64,000 nucleotides of DNA from Marinifilum_A sediminis (GTDB lineage: Bacteria > Bacteroidota > Bacteroidia > Bacteroidales > Marinifilaceae), in contig CANMCX010000016.1 of NCBI GenBank assembly GCA_947496465.1, positions 1 through 64,000 of the forward strand, in the 5' to 3' direction. Below are positions 35,653 to 45,429 of this stretch, piece by piece. Positions within the stretch are counted from its first letter, which is position 1; the number at the start of each line of letters is the position of its first letter. The position numbers were made by a program, and so were the translations under genes. The notes below the pieces were generated by a model. It was given only the letters and a program-made list of their open reading frames with translations, searched no databases and was not told the origin of the DNA.

Positions 35653-36693
35653 TTATTTTTCTTGAAAGTGAAATTTGACAATACTCCCATTGTCTCCGGC
35701 TAGAAAGCCTGTTCTACTCATAGAATCGTAATCCATGGTATGAAACGGTCTGTTGTCTATTTCAGTCCAGTGTTCGCCATCATCGGTCGAAATAGCAGTT
35801 CCGCTTGGACCTGTTGTTAACCAGATATTCTTTTTCAATTTCAGGACACACTCTTTAAATGCAAGGGTACTTTCTCCTTTTGCCAATTTCCAGTTTTTCC
35901 CAGAATCCGAAGAAACAATTACATTTCCTTTACACTCCTCAATCTTCTTGTAATTTCCTCCAACCGATATCGCTCGCTTGTTCTCATCAATAAAAAAGGA
36001 ATAAATTCCTTCTGTTGATGTTCCCTGAATAATTGGAGTTTCGGATGCATTCCAGTTCTTCCCTTTATCTTCCGAATAATATATTCTGGAATGTATTCCT
36101 CCTGTAGCAATCCATACTTCAGAATCTCCTCGAGTTACAATACCTGTTCCACTGGCAGCAAAGGCATATTCTCCCTGCTTCAAATCAGGAATGGAATTAG
36201 GCTGTAGTCGTTTCCAGTTCTCTCCTCCGTCATTGGTGATTAAAATAAATGGTTTAGAATCAATAGCATCACTGGTTAAAATTCCATCCATGCTATTCCA
36301 AAAATCAATTCCATTGTAAAATGCTATCTCATGTTCATTTTGATGACTCATTTTCCAGGTTTTACCACCATCGCTAGTAGTATAAATCCTTGAATTCTTA
36401 CCATTCCCACAACTCATTAGTACTACACGATCCTTACTAAAAACATGCAGATCACGAAAGTCTAGTTTTTCCGCTCCTGGAACTATTCCTCTCTGCCATT
36501 TTACTCCTCCGTTTTTGGAGTAACAATAATTACCATTGGTACCTCCTAGCCACACACAGGTATCGTTCACCATGTGAATGGATCGAAATGCTGAAGTGGA
36601 AGGTGAATTTTGTGCATGAAATTCAATCATTTTATGCTGTGCTGTTGCATTGAATGATAGAATGATAAATAGAATGAGAAGTACTTTTTTCAT
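35653..36693 (-). CDS. secreted YCF48-like / Asp-box beta-propeller
   Basis: A 346-residue protein with a signal peptide (MKKVLLILFIILSFNATAQ). It has six Asp-box (BNR) motifs of the S-x-D-x-G-x-x-W type: NGGVKW, DGGKTW, DGGENW, DKGKNW, DSGKNW and DDGEHW. Together these indicate a six- or seven-bladed propeller. Plant and cyanobacterial YCF48 assists photosystem II assembly, but Bacteroidota homologues have no such role and are generally uncharacterised. It probably binds ligands in the periplasm or outside the cell. Confidence 0.85.
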   Translation of the reverse strand: MKKVLLILFIILSFNATAQHKMIEFHAQNSPSTSAFRSIHMVNDTCVWLGGTNGNYCYSKNGGVKWQRGIVPGAEKLDFRDLHVFSKDRVVLMSCGNGKNSRIYTTSDGGKTWKMSHQNEHEIAFYNGIDFWNSMDGILTSDAIDSKPFILITNDGGENWKRLQPNSIPDLKQGEYAFAASGTGIVTRGDSEVWIATGGIHSRIYYSEDKGKNWNASETPIIQGTSTEGIYSFFIDENKRAISVGGNYKKIEECKGNVIVSSDSGKNWKLAKGESTLAFKECVLKLKKNIWLTTGPSGTAISTDDGEHWTEIDNRPFHTMDYDSMSRTGFLAGDNGSIVKFHFQEK

Positions 36694-36711
36694 AGTTGAT
36701 GAAATTACAAA

Positions 36712-36741
36712 AAAAAAGAGGTCAAATGACCTCTTTTTTGT
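36712..36741 (-). terminator. terminator of the DPP III gene
   Basis: AAAGAGGTCA-AA-TGACCTCTTT is a near-perfect stem (36715-36738) with a run of eight or more T on the minus strand. Confidence 0.88.
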
Positions 36742-36751
36742 TATCTATTTC

Positions 36752-38716
36752 CTAATTCATGTTTGGCAAAAAGGAGTATTTCTCTCCATATACCAACATT
36801 TGTTCAGTAAAATCCATTGGATATGAAATTTTCACATCCACTATTTTTCCATCTTCCATTACAGGATGATAATCAGGATTGATAAATCCTGCATAGGCTG
36901 CTAAATTCAGTTTTTCGAACCTTTCTTTTACCTCTTTGTGCAGACCTTCATCAACTTTCACGCCGTAATCCTCTACCAATAATTTTCCAGCTTCTAAATC
37001 ACCCTCAGATTTAATTCGCTGCACTTCGGCAAGCAATTCTCCAAACAATGATCTCAATTTCTGATAGTCATTTACAACAAAATAGTTTTTCCCATCCTTT
37101 GTAACTTTCTCAACCACCTTATCTGATTCTCCTTTTTCAAACACCCATTTGGCAATTAATTGACGGTTTCGCATGTGAGATTCCTCTATGTCTTTCCCAA
37201 ATTCGATTCGCGTCAACTGAGTCATTAATCCATTTCGCATGTATCCATCGTACTCAGCTTTTGCCACATCAAGAGTTGGCATCAAACCAATTTCCAACAT
37301 TTTAGGATCCATCATATAGTAAAGAGCAAACAAATCTGCTCTCGCCTCCTCCAATGTAGAATGGTAATTTTTCAATGCATCCATACCAACACCTGGCAAT
37401 AACTGCCCTGAACCATGCCCTAAACATTCGTGTAAATCGGTATGCAAATTCCCTCCTAAATGTCCATGTTTTTTTGCTCTTGCCACTTCTTCTTCACTAT
37501 ATGCAAATTCTTCAAGCATTCCCCCTTTTAACGATGATTGATGATAAGCGTGGGTAATATTATCGATGGTAACAGATTTACTTCCGTGTTCTTTACGAAT
37601 CCATTCGGCATTTGGCAAGTTAATTCCAATTGGCGTTGCCGGATGACAATCTCCACCCAACATCGCAACGGTAATTACCTTTGCACTAACTCCTTTAACT
37701 TCATCTTTCTTGAATCGCTCATCAACTGGCGAATTGTCTTCAAACCATTGTGCGTTGTCCGAGATAATTTCGGTACGCTTTGTGGCTTCAATATCTTTAA
37801 AGTTTACAACAGATTCCCAGCTTGCTTTAAATGCCAAAGCATCACCATAAACTTCAATAAATCCATTTACTACATCAACATGAGCATCCAGATCTTTTAC
37901 CCATAAAATGGAGTAATCATCGAAGGTTTGTAAATCACCAGTTTTATAGAAATCAACCAGTTTTAGTAAGGATTGCTTTTGCAAATCGCTATCGGCAACA
38001 GGTATGGCTTTCTCTAACCAAAACACAATCTTCTCGATTGCATCTGTATACATTCCTCCAACTTTCCAGATCTTTTCTACAAGCTTGCCATCATCCTTAA
38101 GTAATTTGGAGTTTAATCCTGCAGAAAGAGGTCTTTCCGGATCGCCCTTCTCAGCATTTTCATAATGGGCTTCAACTTCAGCCTGAGTAACACCTTCATA
38201 ATAGTTGTTTGCCGAATCGGCAATCAAATCCATTTCAGGATTTAATACTACTCTTTTATTATCGATATTCTCATCAAAAATTATAGGAACCAAGCGTGTC
38301 ATCAAATCAACTACATCCTCTTTTTCCCCCAGCGGCAACAATTCAGAATTGGTATTCGCCAATAATTCTCCAAAATATTCCTCATCGAATTCAGGCAAAA
38401 ACTTATCCATTGAATAATGATGATGAATTCCGTTTGAGAACCAAACTCTTTTGGTATAAACCACAAACTGTTTAAACTCTTCGCAATCTTTATCTCCATC
38501 GTAAGATTTTAGAATTGCTTCCAGAGTTCTTCTTATACTAAGATTGTATTTATTGTTTTGATCGAATAAAATATCTCTTCCGCAACGAGCTGCTTCAGCC
38601 AAATAATAAATTAATTCCTTCTGCTGCAAACTCAACTCCTCAAATCCAGGAACCTGATATCTTAATATTTTGATATCGGCAAATTGTTCGGTTTGATATT
38701 TAAATGATTCGCTCAT
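36752..38716 (-). CDS. dipeptidyl-peptidase III (M49)
   Basis: A 654-residue zinc dipeptidyl-peptidase that removes N-terminal dipeptides, here probably in the cytoplasm since no signal peptide is present. The start at the ATG at 38714-38716 (MSESFKYQTEQF) is preferred: it avoids overlap with the upstream gene, while an ATG 24 bp earlier would overlap it. The family's HExxGH motif is HECLGH (429-434) with EEARAD (456-461) supplying the third ligand. The HECLGH form is typical of Bacteroides-type DPP III. It shares orientation and close spacing with the upstream secreted protein and aminotransferase genes. Confidence 0.92.
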   Translation of the reverse strand: MSESFKYQTEQFADIKILRYQVPGFEELSLQQKELIYYLAEAARCGRDILFDQNNKYNLSIRRTLEAILKSYDGDKDCEEFKQFVVYTKRVWFSNGIHHHYSMDKFLPEFDEEYFGELLANTNSELLPLGEKEDVVDLMTRLVPIIFDENIDNKRVVLNPEMDLIADSANNYYEGVTQAEVEAHYENAEKGDPERPLSAGLNSKLLKDDGKLVEKIWKVGGMYTDAIEKIVFWLEKAIPVADSDLQKQSLLKLVDFYKTGDLQTFDDYSILWVKDLDAHVDVVNGFIEVYGDALAFKASWESVVNFKDIEATKRTEIISDNAQWFEDNSPVDERFKKDEVKGVSAKVITVAMLGGDCHPATPIGINLPNAEWIRKEHGSKSVTIDNITHAYHQSSLKGGMLEEFAYSEEEVARAKKHGHLGGNLHTDLHECLGHGSGQLLPGVGMDALKNYHSTLEEARADLFALYYMMDPKMLEIGLMPTLDVAKAEYDGYMRNGLMTQLTRIEFGKDIEESHMRNRQLIAKWVFEKGESDKVVEKVTKDGKNYFVVNDYQKLRSLFGELLAEVQRIKSEGDLEAGKLLVEDYGVKVDEGLHKEVKERFEKLNLAAYAGFINPDYHPVMEDGKIVDVKISYPMDFTEQMLVYGEKYSFLPNMN

Positions 38717-38720
38717 ATTT

Positions 38721-39530
38721 CTATTTATTTCTAACGTCAATATTCTCTTTTAACTCCCAAATTCCTTTTTTAAACTCTAATGCATCATAAGAAAAATCGG
38801 GTCCATAATATTCAAATTGGTTCTCATAAACCGGAAGTGAGGGAGCCAAATGATCAAATACCAATTTCTCCTCTTTCTCAATATACTGAATGGTCATACT
38901 TGCCTGTTTGGCATATTCGAACACAACTCTGTTCAGCATTTTACCTCGCCAGGAAATCAATGCTTTTCCAAACTGAATATTATTCTTTTTATCAATGCTT
39001 AAAACTTCAATCAGCTTCTTATTTGTCGAAAAATTATTTCCATCCCAGGCTAAAAGCAAATATGTATTTGCCCCTTTCGATTTAAAAGGAATAATTTTAT
39101 AATACAGTGCACCAGACCAATTATCTTGATTTTGATTTGTATACATACTGGCATCAGCACAATTGTCCTTGAGAAGAATCACTTCTGATTTTCCTTTTTT
39201 CACCAATTGTAAAATCCCATAATATAGATAGCTTCCATTGGAAAGTACACAGTTCCAATTGTAAATTCTAAACAAATTATCTGGGGAAGTTAACTTACCC
39301 ATTTTATCAAGCTTAGAAAATGGGTAGTCAAAACTTTCTTTTTGATTCAATATCTGTTCAAATCCATCCTCAATCTGATCACAAATTTTCAATTTAATTG
39401 AATCTGATTGAGCCAATTGTAACTGTTCAAACAGCTGCTTTGTCTCTGTTTCAAAATTGACTAAATCTGATTGAGCAGTTCCAAAGAATGAAACCGATAA
39501 AAGTAGAATAAGAAGAATTGAAGATCGCAT
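38721..39530 (-). CDS. secreted protein of unknown function
   Basis: A 269-residue protein with a clear signal peptide (MRSSILLILLLSVSFFGTAQS). The mature part is mixed alpha/beta with YDGD-like and WRGKMLNRVVFEYAKQAS segments, and a helical N-terminal section. I recall similar Bacteroidota proteins only as hypothetical. It lies between the aminotransferase gene (3 bp gap) and the DPP III gene, so all three are likely one transcript. The product may act in the periplasm. Confidence 0.75.
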   Translation of the reverse strand: MRSSILLILLLSVSFFGTAQSDLVNFETETKQLFEQLQLAQSDSIKLKICDQIEDGFEQILNQKESFDYPFSKLDKMGKLTSPDNLFRIYNWNCVLSNGSYLYYGILQLVKKGKSEVILLKDNCADASMYTNQNQDNWSGALYYKIIPFKSKGANTYLLLAWDGNNFSTNKKLIEVLSIDKKNNIQFGKALISWRGKMLNRVVFEYAKQASMTIQYIEKEEKLVFDHLAPSLPVYENQFEYYGPDFSYDALEFKKGIWELKENIDVRNK

Positions 39531-39533
39531 AAT

Positions 39534-40727
39534 TTATTTGTTAACCTTATCCATTGCCTGAATTAGTAAATTGGCAGCATGGTGAATTTCTTCATTAGTA
39601 ATATTCAATGGTGGTGCAATACGGTATGCATCATCACAAAAAAGAAAGGCATCCATAACAACTCCTATTTCATATGCTTCTTTCATTATTTCCAGCATAA
39701 TTTCTTTGGATTCAACTATCACAGCAATAAAGAGACCCAATTGTCGGAAACCTTTTACCATAGGATGATCCTTTAACAACTCAACAAAAAGTTCACCTTT
39801 CCTTTGAGTATCAGCAACCAAATTTTCCTCTAACAAAACCTCTAAAGAGGCATGTGCAGCAGCACAACAAACCGGATGTCCTCCAAAAGTTGTAATGTGC
39901 CCTAGCATTGGGTTTGATTTAAAGGAATCTAATATTTTCTTATCAGAAATAAACGCTCCTACCGGCATTCCTCCGCCCATAGCTTTTGCCAAACACAAAA
40001 TATCAGGAACAACATCAAAATGTTCGAAAGCAAACAGCTTACCTGTTCGACCAAAACCCATTTGTACTTCATCGAAAATCAACAAAGCTCCTATCTCTGT
40101 ACAACGAGCTCGTAATGCTTGAATGTATTCTTTCGAAGGAATAATCATTCCACCTTCAGACTGAATCGGTTCCAAAATTACACATGCCGTTTTTTCGGTA
40201 ATCTGATCCAAATGTTCCATATTATCGAACTCAATCATTCGAACATCTGGCAGTAAAGGACGAAATGCATTTTTCATTTCTTCATCGCATAATACACTTA
40301 AAGCACCATGAGTACTTCCGTGATAAGCTCTTGTAAAATGAATGATTTCTGAACGCCCTGTATAACGTTTTGCTAATTTTAATGCTCCTTCATTGGCTTC
40401 ACTTCCTGAATTCACAAAATAAACTGAGTTTAAGCCCTCAGGAAGATTATCGCTAAGTAGTTTGGCTAGTTTAACCTGCGGTGTTTCGATAAACTCACCA
40501 TACACCATAAGGTGCATGTATTTATCTACCTGATCTTTTACAGCTTGACGAACACGGGGATGTCCGTGCCCCAGGTTACTAACAGAAACGCCCGAAACGA
40601 GATCCAAATAAGGCTTCCCGCTCGGGTCGTACATATATATTCCTTCGGCTCTTTCAATTTCCAAAGCAATTGGAAAATCAGAGGTTGTTGCTACGTGTTG
40701 TAGAAATAATTGTCGATTGGTAATCAT
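39534..40727 (-). CDS. class III aminotransferase (acetylornithine/4-aminobutyrate type)
   Basis: A 397-residue PLP enzyme. The ATG at 40725-40727 (MITNRQLFLQHVA) is the usual start; a longer in-frame option adds eight atypical residues. Motifs are NSGSEANEGALKLA (PLP phosphate), YHGSTHG, the DEVQMGFGRTG block and the Schiff-base lysine K248 in CLAKAMGGGMP. This class uses omega-amino donors such as acetylornithine, ornithine or 4-aminobutyrate. No arginine biosynthesis genes are nearby, so the substrate is not assigned. It begins the unit with the secreted protein and DPP III. Confidence 0.9.
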   Translation of the reverse strand: MITNRQLFLQHVATTSDFPIALEIERAEGIYMYDPSGKPYLDLVSGVSVSNLGHGHPRVRQAVKDQVDKYMHLMVYGEFIETPQVKLAKLLSDNLPEGLNSVYFVNSGSEANEGALKLAKRYTGRSEIIHFTRAYHGSTHGALSVLCDEEMKNAFRPLLPDVRMIEFDNMEHLDQITEKTACVILEPIQSEGGMIIPSKEYIQALRARCTEIGALLIFDEVQMGFGRTGKLFAFEHFDVVPDILCLAKAMGGGMPVGAFISDKKILDSFKSNPMLGHITTFGGHPVCCAAAHASLEVLLEENLVADTQRKGELFVELLKDHPMVKGFRQLGLFIAVIVESKEIMLEIMKEAYEIGVVMDAFLFCDDAYRIAPPLNITNEEIHHAANLLIQAMDKVNK

Positions 40728-40779
40728 ATCCAGAATTTTTATTGAATACAAAATTCACAAAAATCCTGCTATTAAAAAA

Positions 40780-41487
40780 CTATCGGGTCATTAAATTAAT
40801 ATCACCCATTAATTTATCACGATAAGATTTACCAATTGGAATTGATTTAGGACCTCCATCTGTTTCAATTACAACAGAATTGTCTTCAATCATTTCAATT
40901 TTGCTAAGATTTACAATGTAAGAGCGGTGAATTCTTGAAAATCTTGCCGCAGGCATTTTTTCTTCTATTGCCTTCATTGTAAAGTGAATTGTATACTTCT
41001 CTTGATAAGTATTCACTACTACATAATTCTCTAAGGCTTCAATCCATAAAATATCATCATAATTCAAACGAACCAATGATGAATTGCTCTTGATAAAAAT
41101 TTCATTCTTATCCTGAACAAAGCCTACACTATTCTTATAGCGCTTATTAGCTTTACTTACGGCTTTAAAAAATCGACTATAACTAATCGGTTTCAAAAGA
41201 TAATCAGTAACATCATATTCGAATGCTTCAAGAGCATATTGCTCTTTTGACGATATAATAATGATTTGAGGTGTAGTATTCAGGCTATTTAAAAACTCCA
41301 TCCCACTCATTTCTGGCATTTCAATATCCAGAAAAATTAAGTCTACAGGCTCGTTTTTCTTTATGTTATTAATTGCATCAATCGCACTTGGATAAGATGC
41401 TCCAAAAGTTAAAAAATCAGTTCTTTCAATGTAACTTTCAACTACCTTTCTCGAAAGTTTATCATCATCTATTACAACACAATTCAT
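40780..41487 (-). CDS. LytTR-family response regulator
   Basis: A 235-residue regulator. The receiver domain (1-120) has DDD at 7-9 and the phospho-acceptor D54 in IFLDIEMPEMSG. The DNA-binding LytTR domain (about 135-230) includes IKSNSSLVRLNYDDI, RIHRSYIVNL and IPIGKSYRDKL. LytTR regulators usually pair with 5TM-Lyt or His_kinase-type sensors, but none is adjacent here. It is therefore an orphan in this window. Confidence 0.92.
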   Translation of the reverse strand: MNCVVIDDDKLSRKVVESYIERTDFLTFGASYPSAIDAINNIKKNEPVDLIFLDIEMPEMSGMEFLNSLNTTPQIIIISSKEQYALEAFEYDVTDYLLKPISYSRFFKAVSKANKRYKNSVGFVQDKNEIFIKSNSSLVRLNYDDILWIEALENYVVVNTYQEKYTIHFTMKAIEEKMPAARFSRIHRSYIVNLSKIEMIEDNSVVIETDGGPKSIPIGKSYRDKLMGDINLMTR

Positions 41488-41527
41488 ATAGTGGGATTAT
41501 TTAAGGTCAAGAAAAAGGGAATAAATT

Positions 41528-41626
41528 TTATTTATCTACAGTAATATTGTCTTCATCAAAAATAACAATCTTTTTACCATTTCCGAAATATTTTCCAAAA
41601 ATATTTACTGCTTTAAAATCCCAGGC
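41528..41626 (-). pseudogene. possible C-terminal gene remnant
   Basis: A 32-codon open stretch ending in TAA (41528-41530) reads AWDFKAVNIFGKYFG followed by NGKKIVIFDEDN and ITVDK. It has protein-like composition but no start codon, and a stop codon directly precedes it. It lies between the LytTR regulator and trmH. It may be a decayed gene end. Confidence 0.3.
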
Positions 41627-41650
41627 TTAAAAAGACCAAAATCCTTTAAA

Positions 41651-42340
41651 TCAAATGCTTTTATTTCGAAGAATAAACTCCTGAATCATTTTATCTCCAG
41701 ATCGGACTGTTTTTTTTAACCATTCTAATTTCAATTCTAGTTTTTCCACCTCACTCAGTTCCCAATTTACATTTGTCCTTCTAATTTCGGTAGACAAATG
41801 ATTCAAGACTAAGGCAGCTGATACCGAAATATTAAAACTCTCGGTAAAACCATACATGGGAATCTTCACAAATTCATCAGCATTATCCATAACAACATCA
41901 GACAAACCTGTTAATTCAGTTCCAAAAAAGAATGCAGATTTCCCTTTTTGCAAGTCAAAATCGGGCAACAATACATCATTTGTATGGGGAGTAGTTGCTA
42001 CGATTCTATATCCTTGTTTTTTTAGGCTTATTATCGTGTCTAAGGTATTTTCTTCTTTAGCATTATGCCTATGCAGGTCAACCCATTTTGAGGAGCCCAT
42101 AACCACTTCTGGATTTAAAGTGTACTCATTCGAATTTTCTATCACATGCAAATCCTGGATTCCGAAACAATCACAGGATCGAATGACTGCACTAGCATTT
42201 TGAGGCTGAAAAATATTCTCCAGGACAACAGTAATGTACTTCGTCCTGTTACAGATATTTTTATCGATTAAATCCAATCGATGTTCTGTTGTAAATTGTT
42301 CAAGAAAACGAACTGATTCGATTAGTTGTTGTTTTTCCAT
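41651..42340 (-). CDS. trmH: tRNA/rRNA 2'-O-methyltransferase TrmH (SpoU family)
   Basis: A 229-residue SPOUT methyltransferase. The ATG at 42338-42340 (MEKQQLIESV) is chosen over a TTG two codons earlier. SpoU motifs are NIFQPQNASAVIRSCDCFG (about 43-61), FFFGTELTGLS (about 136-146) and IPMYGFTESFNISVSAAL (about 159-176), which forms the knot that binds S-adenosylmethionine. The length and the N-terminal extension fit TrmH, which methylates G18 in the tRNA D-loop. rRNA-specific members look similar, so the target is likely rather than proven. Confidence 0.88.
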   Translation of the reverse strand: MEKQQLIESVRFLEQFTTEHRLDLIDKNICNRTKYITVVLENIFQPQNASAVIRSCDCFGIQDLHVIENSNEYTLNPEVVMGSSKWVDLHRHNAKEENTLDTIISLKKQGYRIVATTPHTNDVLLPDFDLQKGKSAFFFGTELTGLSDVVMDNADEFVKIPMYGFTESFNISVSAALVLNHLSTEIRRTNVNWELSEVEKLELKLEWLKKTVRSGDKMIQEFILRNKSI

Positions 42341-42411
42341 TCTCAAAATTTAGGGTATAAAAAAAAGGAGGTATTGCTACACCCCCTCAATTTCGTTTGA
42401 CTTACAATTAT

Positions 42412-42684
42412 CTATTGTACAGAGTCAGCTAATTCTGAACCAGCCTTAAATTTAATAACCTTTTTAGCTGGAATATTAATTGGCTTACCAGTTTGTGGAT
42501 TTCTACCAGTTCTAGCATCACGCTTTGAAACTGAAAAAGAACCGAATCCTACAAGAGCTACTCTATCGTCGCCTTTTAATGCTTCAGTTGTAGTTTCGAT
42601 AAAAGCATCTAGTGCTTTTTTAGAATCAGCTTTAGTCAAACCAGCTTTGCTAGCAATTGCATCAATTAATTGAGCTTTGTTCAT
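42412..42684 (-). CDS. hup: HU-family DNA-binding protein
   Basis: A 90-residue nucleoid protein that bends DNA nonspecifically. It carries the full HU/IHF pattern: MNKAQLIDAIA at the start, GFGSFSV near 47-53 and the arm with RTGRNPQTGKPINIPA (about 58-73). It has a classical promoter upstream and is a single gene. Confidence 0.96.
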   Translation of the reverse strand: MNKAQLIDAIASKAGLTKADSKKALDAFIETTTEALKGDDRVALVGFGSFSVSKRDARTGRNPQTGKPINIPAKKVIKFKAGSELADSVQ

Positions 42685-42735
42685 AACTTTATAAAATTTT
42701 AGGGTTAAAAAATGCTTTTAAATTTGAATCATATA

Positions 42736-42766
42736 CAAATATAAAGGATTTCTGAACGTTTGCAAA
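42736..42766 (-). promoter_or_regulatory. hup promoter (TTTG / TAnnTTTG)
   Basis: On the minus strand TTTG (42763-42766) is followed after 19 bp by TATATTTG (42736-42743), matching the Bacteroidota primary sigma consensus. It lies about 50 bp upstream of the hup ATG. Confidence 0.78.
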
Positions 42767-43054
42767 TTTCAGTTAGGAAAAAATATTAAAAAATCGTTTT
42801 TACAAACATCAACATAATAATAAGCTCTATTTTTACAAAAGCCCCTTTTAATGTATGAAACAGGATTATTTATTAAATCATAACAGAATTTATCTCAACA
42901 ATTAATTTAACTCAATACAATTTACGACAAGCGTTTCACAATTAAAACAATCAACAAAACCTCAAACAAAAACCTCTTCGCTCCTCATTACGAGCACCTT
43001 ACGTGACCTCATGCATTTCACCCGACTATTAAACATGTTCTCATATATTTGAAA

Positions 43055-43085
43055 AACAAAGAGTAAGCAAATTCCTTACTTTTGA
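43055..43085 (-). terminator. probable thr operon terminator
   Basis: AGTAAG (43062-43067) pairs with CTTACT (43075-43080). On the minus strand a T-rich run follows. It is about 20 bp after the thrC stop codon. Confidence 0.55.
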
Positions 43086-43102
43086 TCTTATCCAATATCA
43101 TA

Positions 43103-44398
43103 TTAACTATTTAATAATTGGTTTTTGAGGTCAGAATACTCCCTCCCAATCAGAATACTATTTTTTTCCTTCTGAAGGCATTCTTTCAGATATGTTGGAA
43201 TTTCCACCTCCACTTCTATTGCTTTTTCCACAGTATCCTTAAATTTAGCAGGATGTGCCGTCTCCAAAAAGACACCAATCTCATTCTCTTTATTGATGTG
43301 CTTTTTCAATCCAAGATAGCCAACTGCTCCATGAGGATCTAAAATATACTTATAATTGCTATAAACTTCAGACATTACCTTTTCTGTTTCTTGATCAGAA
43401 AACCAAGCTCCTTTAATGTCTTTAATAATTTCGAAATGCTCTTCTCGATACAGCTCCATCATCCGGGCAAAATTACTTGGTGCTCCCACATCCATAGCAT
43501 TTGAAATGGTTTGGACCGATTCTTTCGGCTCATAATTTCCATGTTCCAAATAATCAGGGACAACCTTATTCTTATTCGCTGAAGCCACAAATCTCTTTAT
43601 TGGCAGTCCCATTTGTTTTGCCAACAAACCGCCAGTTAAATTGCCATAATTTCCACTTGGTACCGATACAACAATATCCTTATCACGATTCTGTAGTTGA
43701 GCCAAGATATAGAAATAGTAAAAACTCTGAGGAAGTAATCGGGCGATATTAATTGAGTTAGCCGATGTAAGTTTCATTTTTTTATTTAGATCCTCATCGG
43801 CAAAGGCTTGTTTTACCAAAGCCTGACAATCATCAAATGTACCATCAACCTCCAGGGCAGAAATATTTTGTCCCATTGTAGTCAACTGTTGCTCCTGAAT
43901 TTTACTAACCTTCCCTTTAGGATAAAGTATGATAACACTTACGCCTTCTACTCCAAGAAATCCATTTGCAACCGCACTTCCTGTATCTCCTGAAGTGGCA
44001 ACAAGAATGGTAACATCCTCCTTGTTTTGTTTTGCAAATGCACTTAAACAACGACTCATAAATCTTGCCCCCACATCCTTAAAAGCACATGTTGGACCAT
44101 GAAACAATTCAAGGCTATAAACTCCTTCTTCTATTTTAATCAGAGGAATAGGAAAATTAAATACTTCTTCTGTTATATTTTTTAGTTCTTCGTGGCTGAT
44201 GTCCTCACCAACAAAATGCTTCGCCACCTCAAAACCTATTTCTGCCATACTCATATCCGGTAAATTATCGAAAAACTCTTTCTCTAATTTTGGTATTGAT
44301 ATTGGGAAAAATAAACCTTTATCTGGAGCCAAGCCTTTTATAACAGCTTCTTTAAATCCGTATCGTAAATCTTTATTATTTGTACTAAAATATTCCAT
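43103..44398 (-). CDS. thrC: threonine synthase
   Basis: A 431-residue PLP enzyme that converts O-phosphohomoserine to threonine, the last step of the pathway. The PLP lysine is K107 in GPTCAFKDVGARFMS. ATSGDTGSAVA (about 134-144) forms the phosphate-binding part and SVPSGNYGNLTGG is the usual mid-domain signature. The N-terminal segment (STNNKDLRYGFKEAVIKGL) is typical of the family. It is the third gene of thrA-thrB-thrC, 26 bp after thrB. Confidence 0.95.
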   Translation of the reverse strand: MEYFSTNNKDLRYGFKEAVIKGLAPDKGLFFPISIPKLEKEFFDNLPDMSMAEIGFEVAKHFVGEDISHEELKNITEEVFNFPIPLIKIEEGVYSLELFHGPTCAFKDVGARFMSRCLSAFAKQNKEDVTILVATSGDTGSAVANGFLGVEGVSVIILYPKGKVSKIQEQQLTTMGQNISALEVDGTFDDCQALVKQAFADEDLNKKMKLTSANSINIARLLPQSFYYFYILAQLQNRDKDIVVSVPSGNYGNLTGGLLAKQMGLPIKRFVASANKNKVVPDYLEHGNYEPKESVQTISNAMDVGAPSNFARMMELYREEHFEIIKDIKGAWFSDQETEKVMSEVYSNYKYILDPHGAVGYLGLKKHINKENEIGVFLETAHPAKFKDTVEKAIEVEVEIPTYLKECLQKEKNSILIGREYSDLKNQLLNS

Positions 44399-44424
44399 TG
44401 TTCTTTCTTTTCAGGATACCACTT

Positions 44425-45351
44425 TTATAATACTCTAACTCCTCCATCACTAACTTTGGACACATATATCTTGTAATCCAATTCTGTTTTTCTATAGGCG
44501 GTATCCATTGCCGTTGCAATTACGTCAGCAGAATCTTTACCTTCAGCCAAAGCAAACACCGATGGTCCTGAACCAGAAATAGAACAGCCCAAAGCACCTG
44601 CTTCCATAACCGAAAGTTTCAATTCATCGAACTCAGGAATTAATACCTTTCTTTGTGGCTCAACAATATGATCCTCTAATGATCTTCCAATCAATTCATA
44701 ATTTGAAGTATACAATCCCGACATCAGACCGGCCACATTTCCCCATTGACGAATAGCTTTCTTCATTGAAACTTCAGGAGATAACAACTCACGCGATTCT
44801 TTTGTTTTGATCTCAATTTGTGGATGAATAACAACACACCATAAATCTTTAGGCGGCTGAATGTGGATTACATCCAATGGATTGTATCCGCGAATTAAAC
44901 AGAAACCACCTAAAGTAGCTGGTGCTGCATTATCAGCATGAACATCACCCGATGCAACTTCCTCTCCTTTCATAGCAAAATCAACCAATTCCATTCTGCT
45001 ATAAGGATTTCCCAACAATTCATTTACTGCTACAACTGCTCCTGCAGCACTTGCTGCACTCGATCCTATCCCACTTCCTGGTTTAATATTCTTTACAATT
45101 TCAACATCAAAGCCCTGATTACTCTTTAAATCATCGAGAAGTGCCTGAATGGCAACTCCTGCAACATTCTTCTTTGGATCTGTTGGTAAATTCTCATAAC
45201 CGTTAACGGGAGCAATAACGATCTTCTTTTTATCATTTTTACTTACTACCATTTCATCTCCCACCCCATCGATGGCAAATCCTAATATATCGAAACCGCA
45301 ACCAACATTAGAAACGCTACCTGGGGCAAAAACTTTTACTGATTCTGACAT
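44425..45351 (-). CDS. thrB: homoserine kinase
   Basis: A 308-residue GHMP-family kinase that phosphorylates homoserine with ATP. Motif 1 is APGSVSNVGCGFDILG (about 9-24). Motif 2, the ATP-binding loop, is KPGSGIGSSAASA (about 90-102). Motif 3 is GCSISGSGPSVFAL (about 255-268). Length and motifs match ThrB. It sits between thrA and thrC with short gaps, so the operon encodes the route from aspartate to threonine except for aspartate-semialdehyde dehydrogenase. Confidence 0.95.
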   Translation of the reverse strand: MSESVKVFAPGSVSNVGCGFDILGFAIDGVGDEMVVSKNDKKKIVIAPVNGYENLPTDPKKNVAGVAIQALLDDLKSNQGFDVEIVKNIKPGSGIGSSAASAAGAVVAVNELLGNPYSRMELVDFAMKGEEVASGDVHADNAAPATLGGFCLIRGYNPLDVIHIQPPKDLWCVVIHPQIEIKTKESRELLSPEVSMKKAIRQWGNVAGLMSGLYTSNYELIGRSLEDHIVEPQRKVLIPEFDELKLSVMEAGALGCSISGSGPSVFALAEGKDSADVIATAMDTAYRKTELDYKIYVSKVSDGGVRVL

Positions 45352-45429
45352 GTATTTCAGATTTTTGCTGTCAGCAATTTACTTCCAGCTTTATTTTAAA
45401 ATTACTTTATCTTCAATGATAACAGGCAG

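Larger units (their letters stand above)
42685..43102. other. intergenic region upstream of hup
   Basis: It contains the hup promoter and the thr operon terminator (listed separately). The other 300 bp are AT-rich with no gene seen. Confidence 0.6.
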
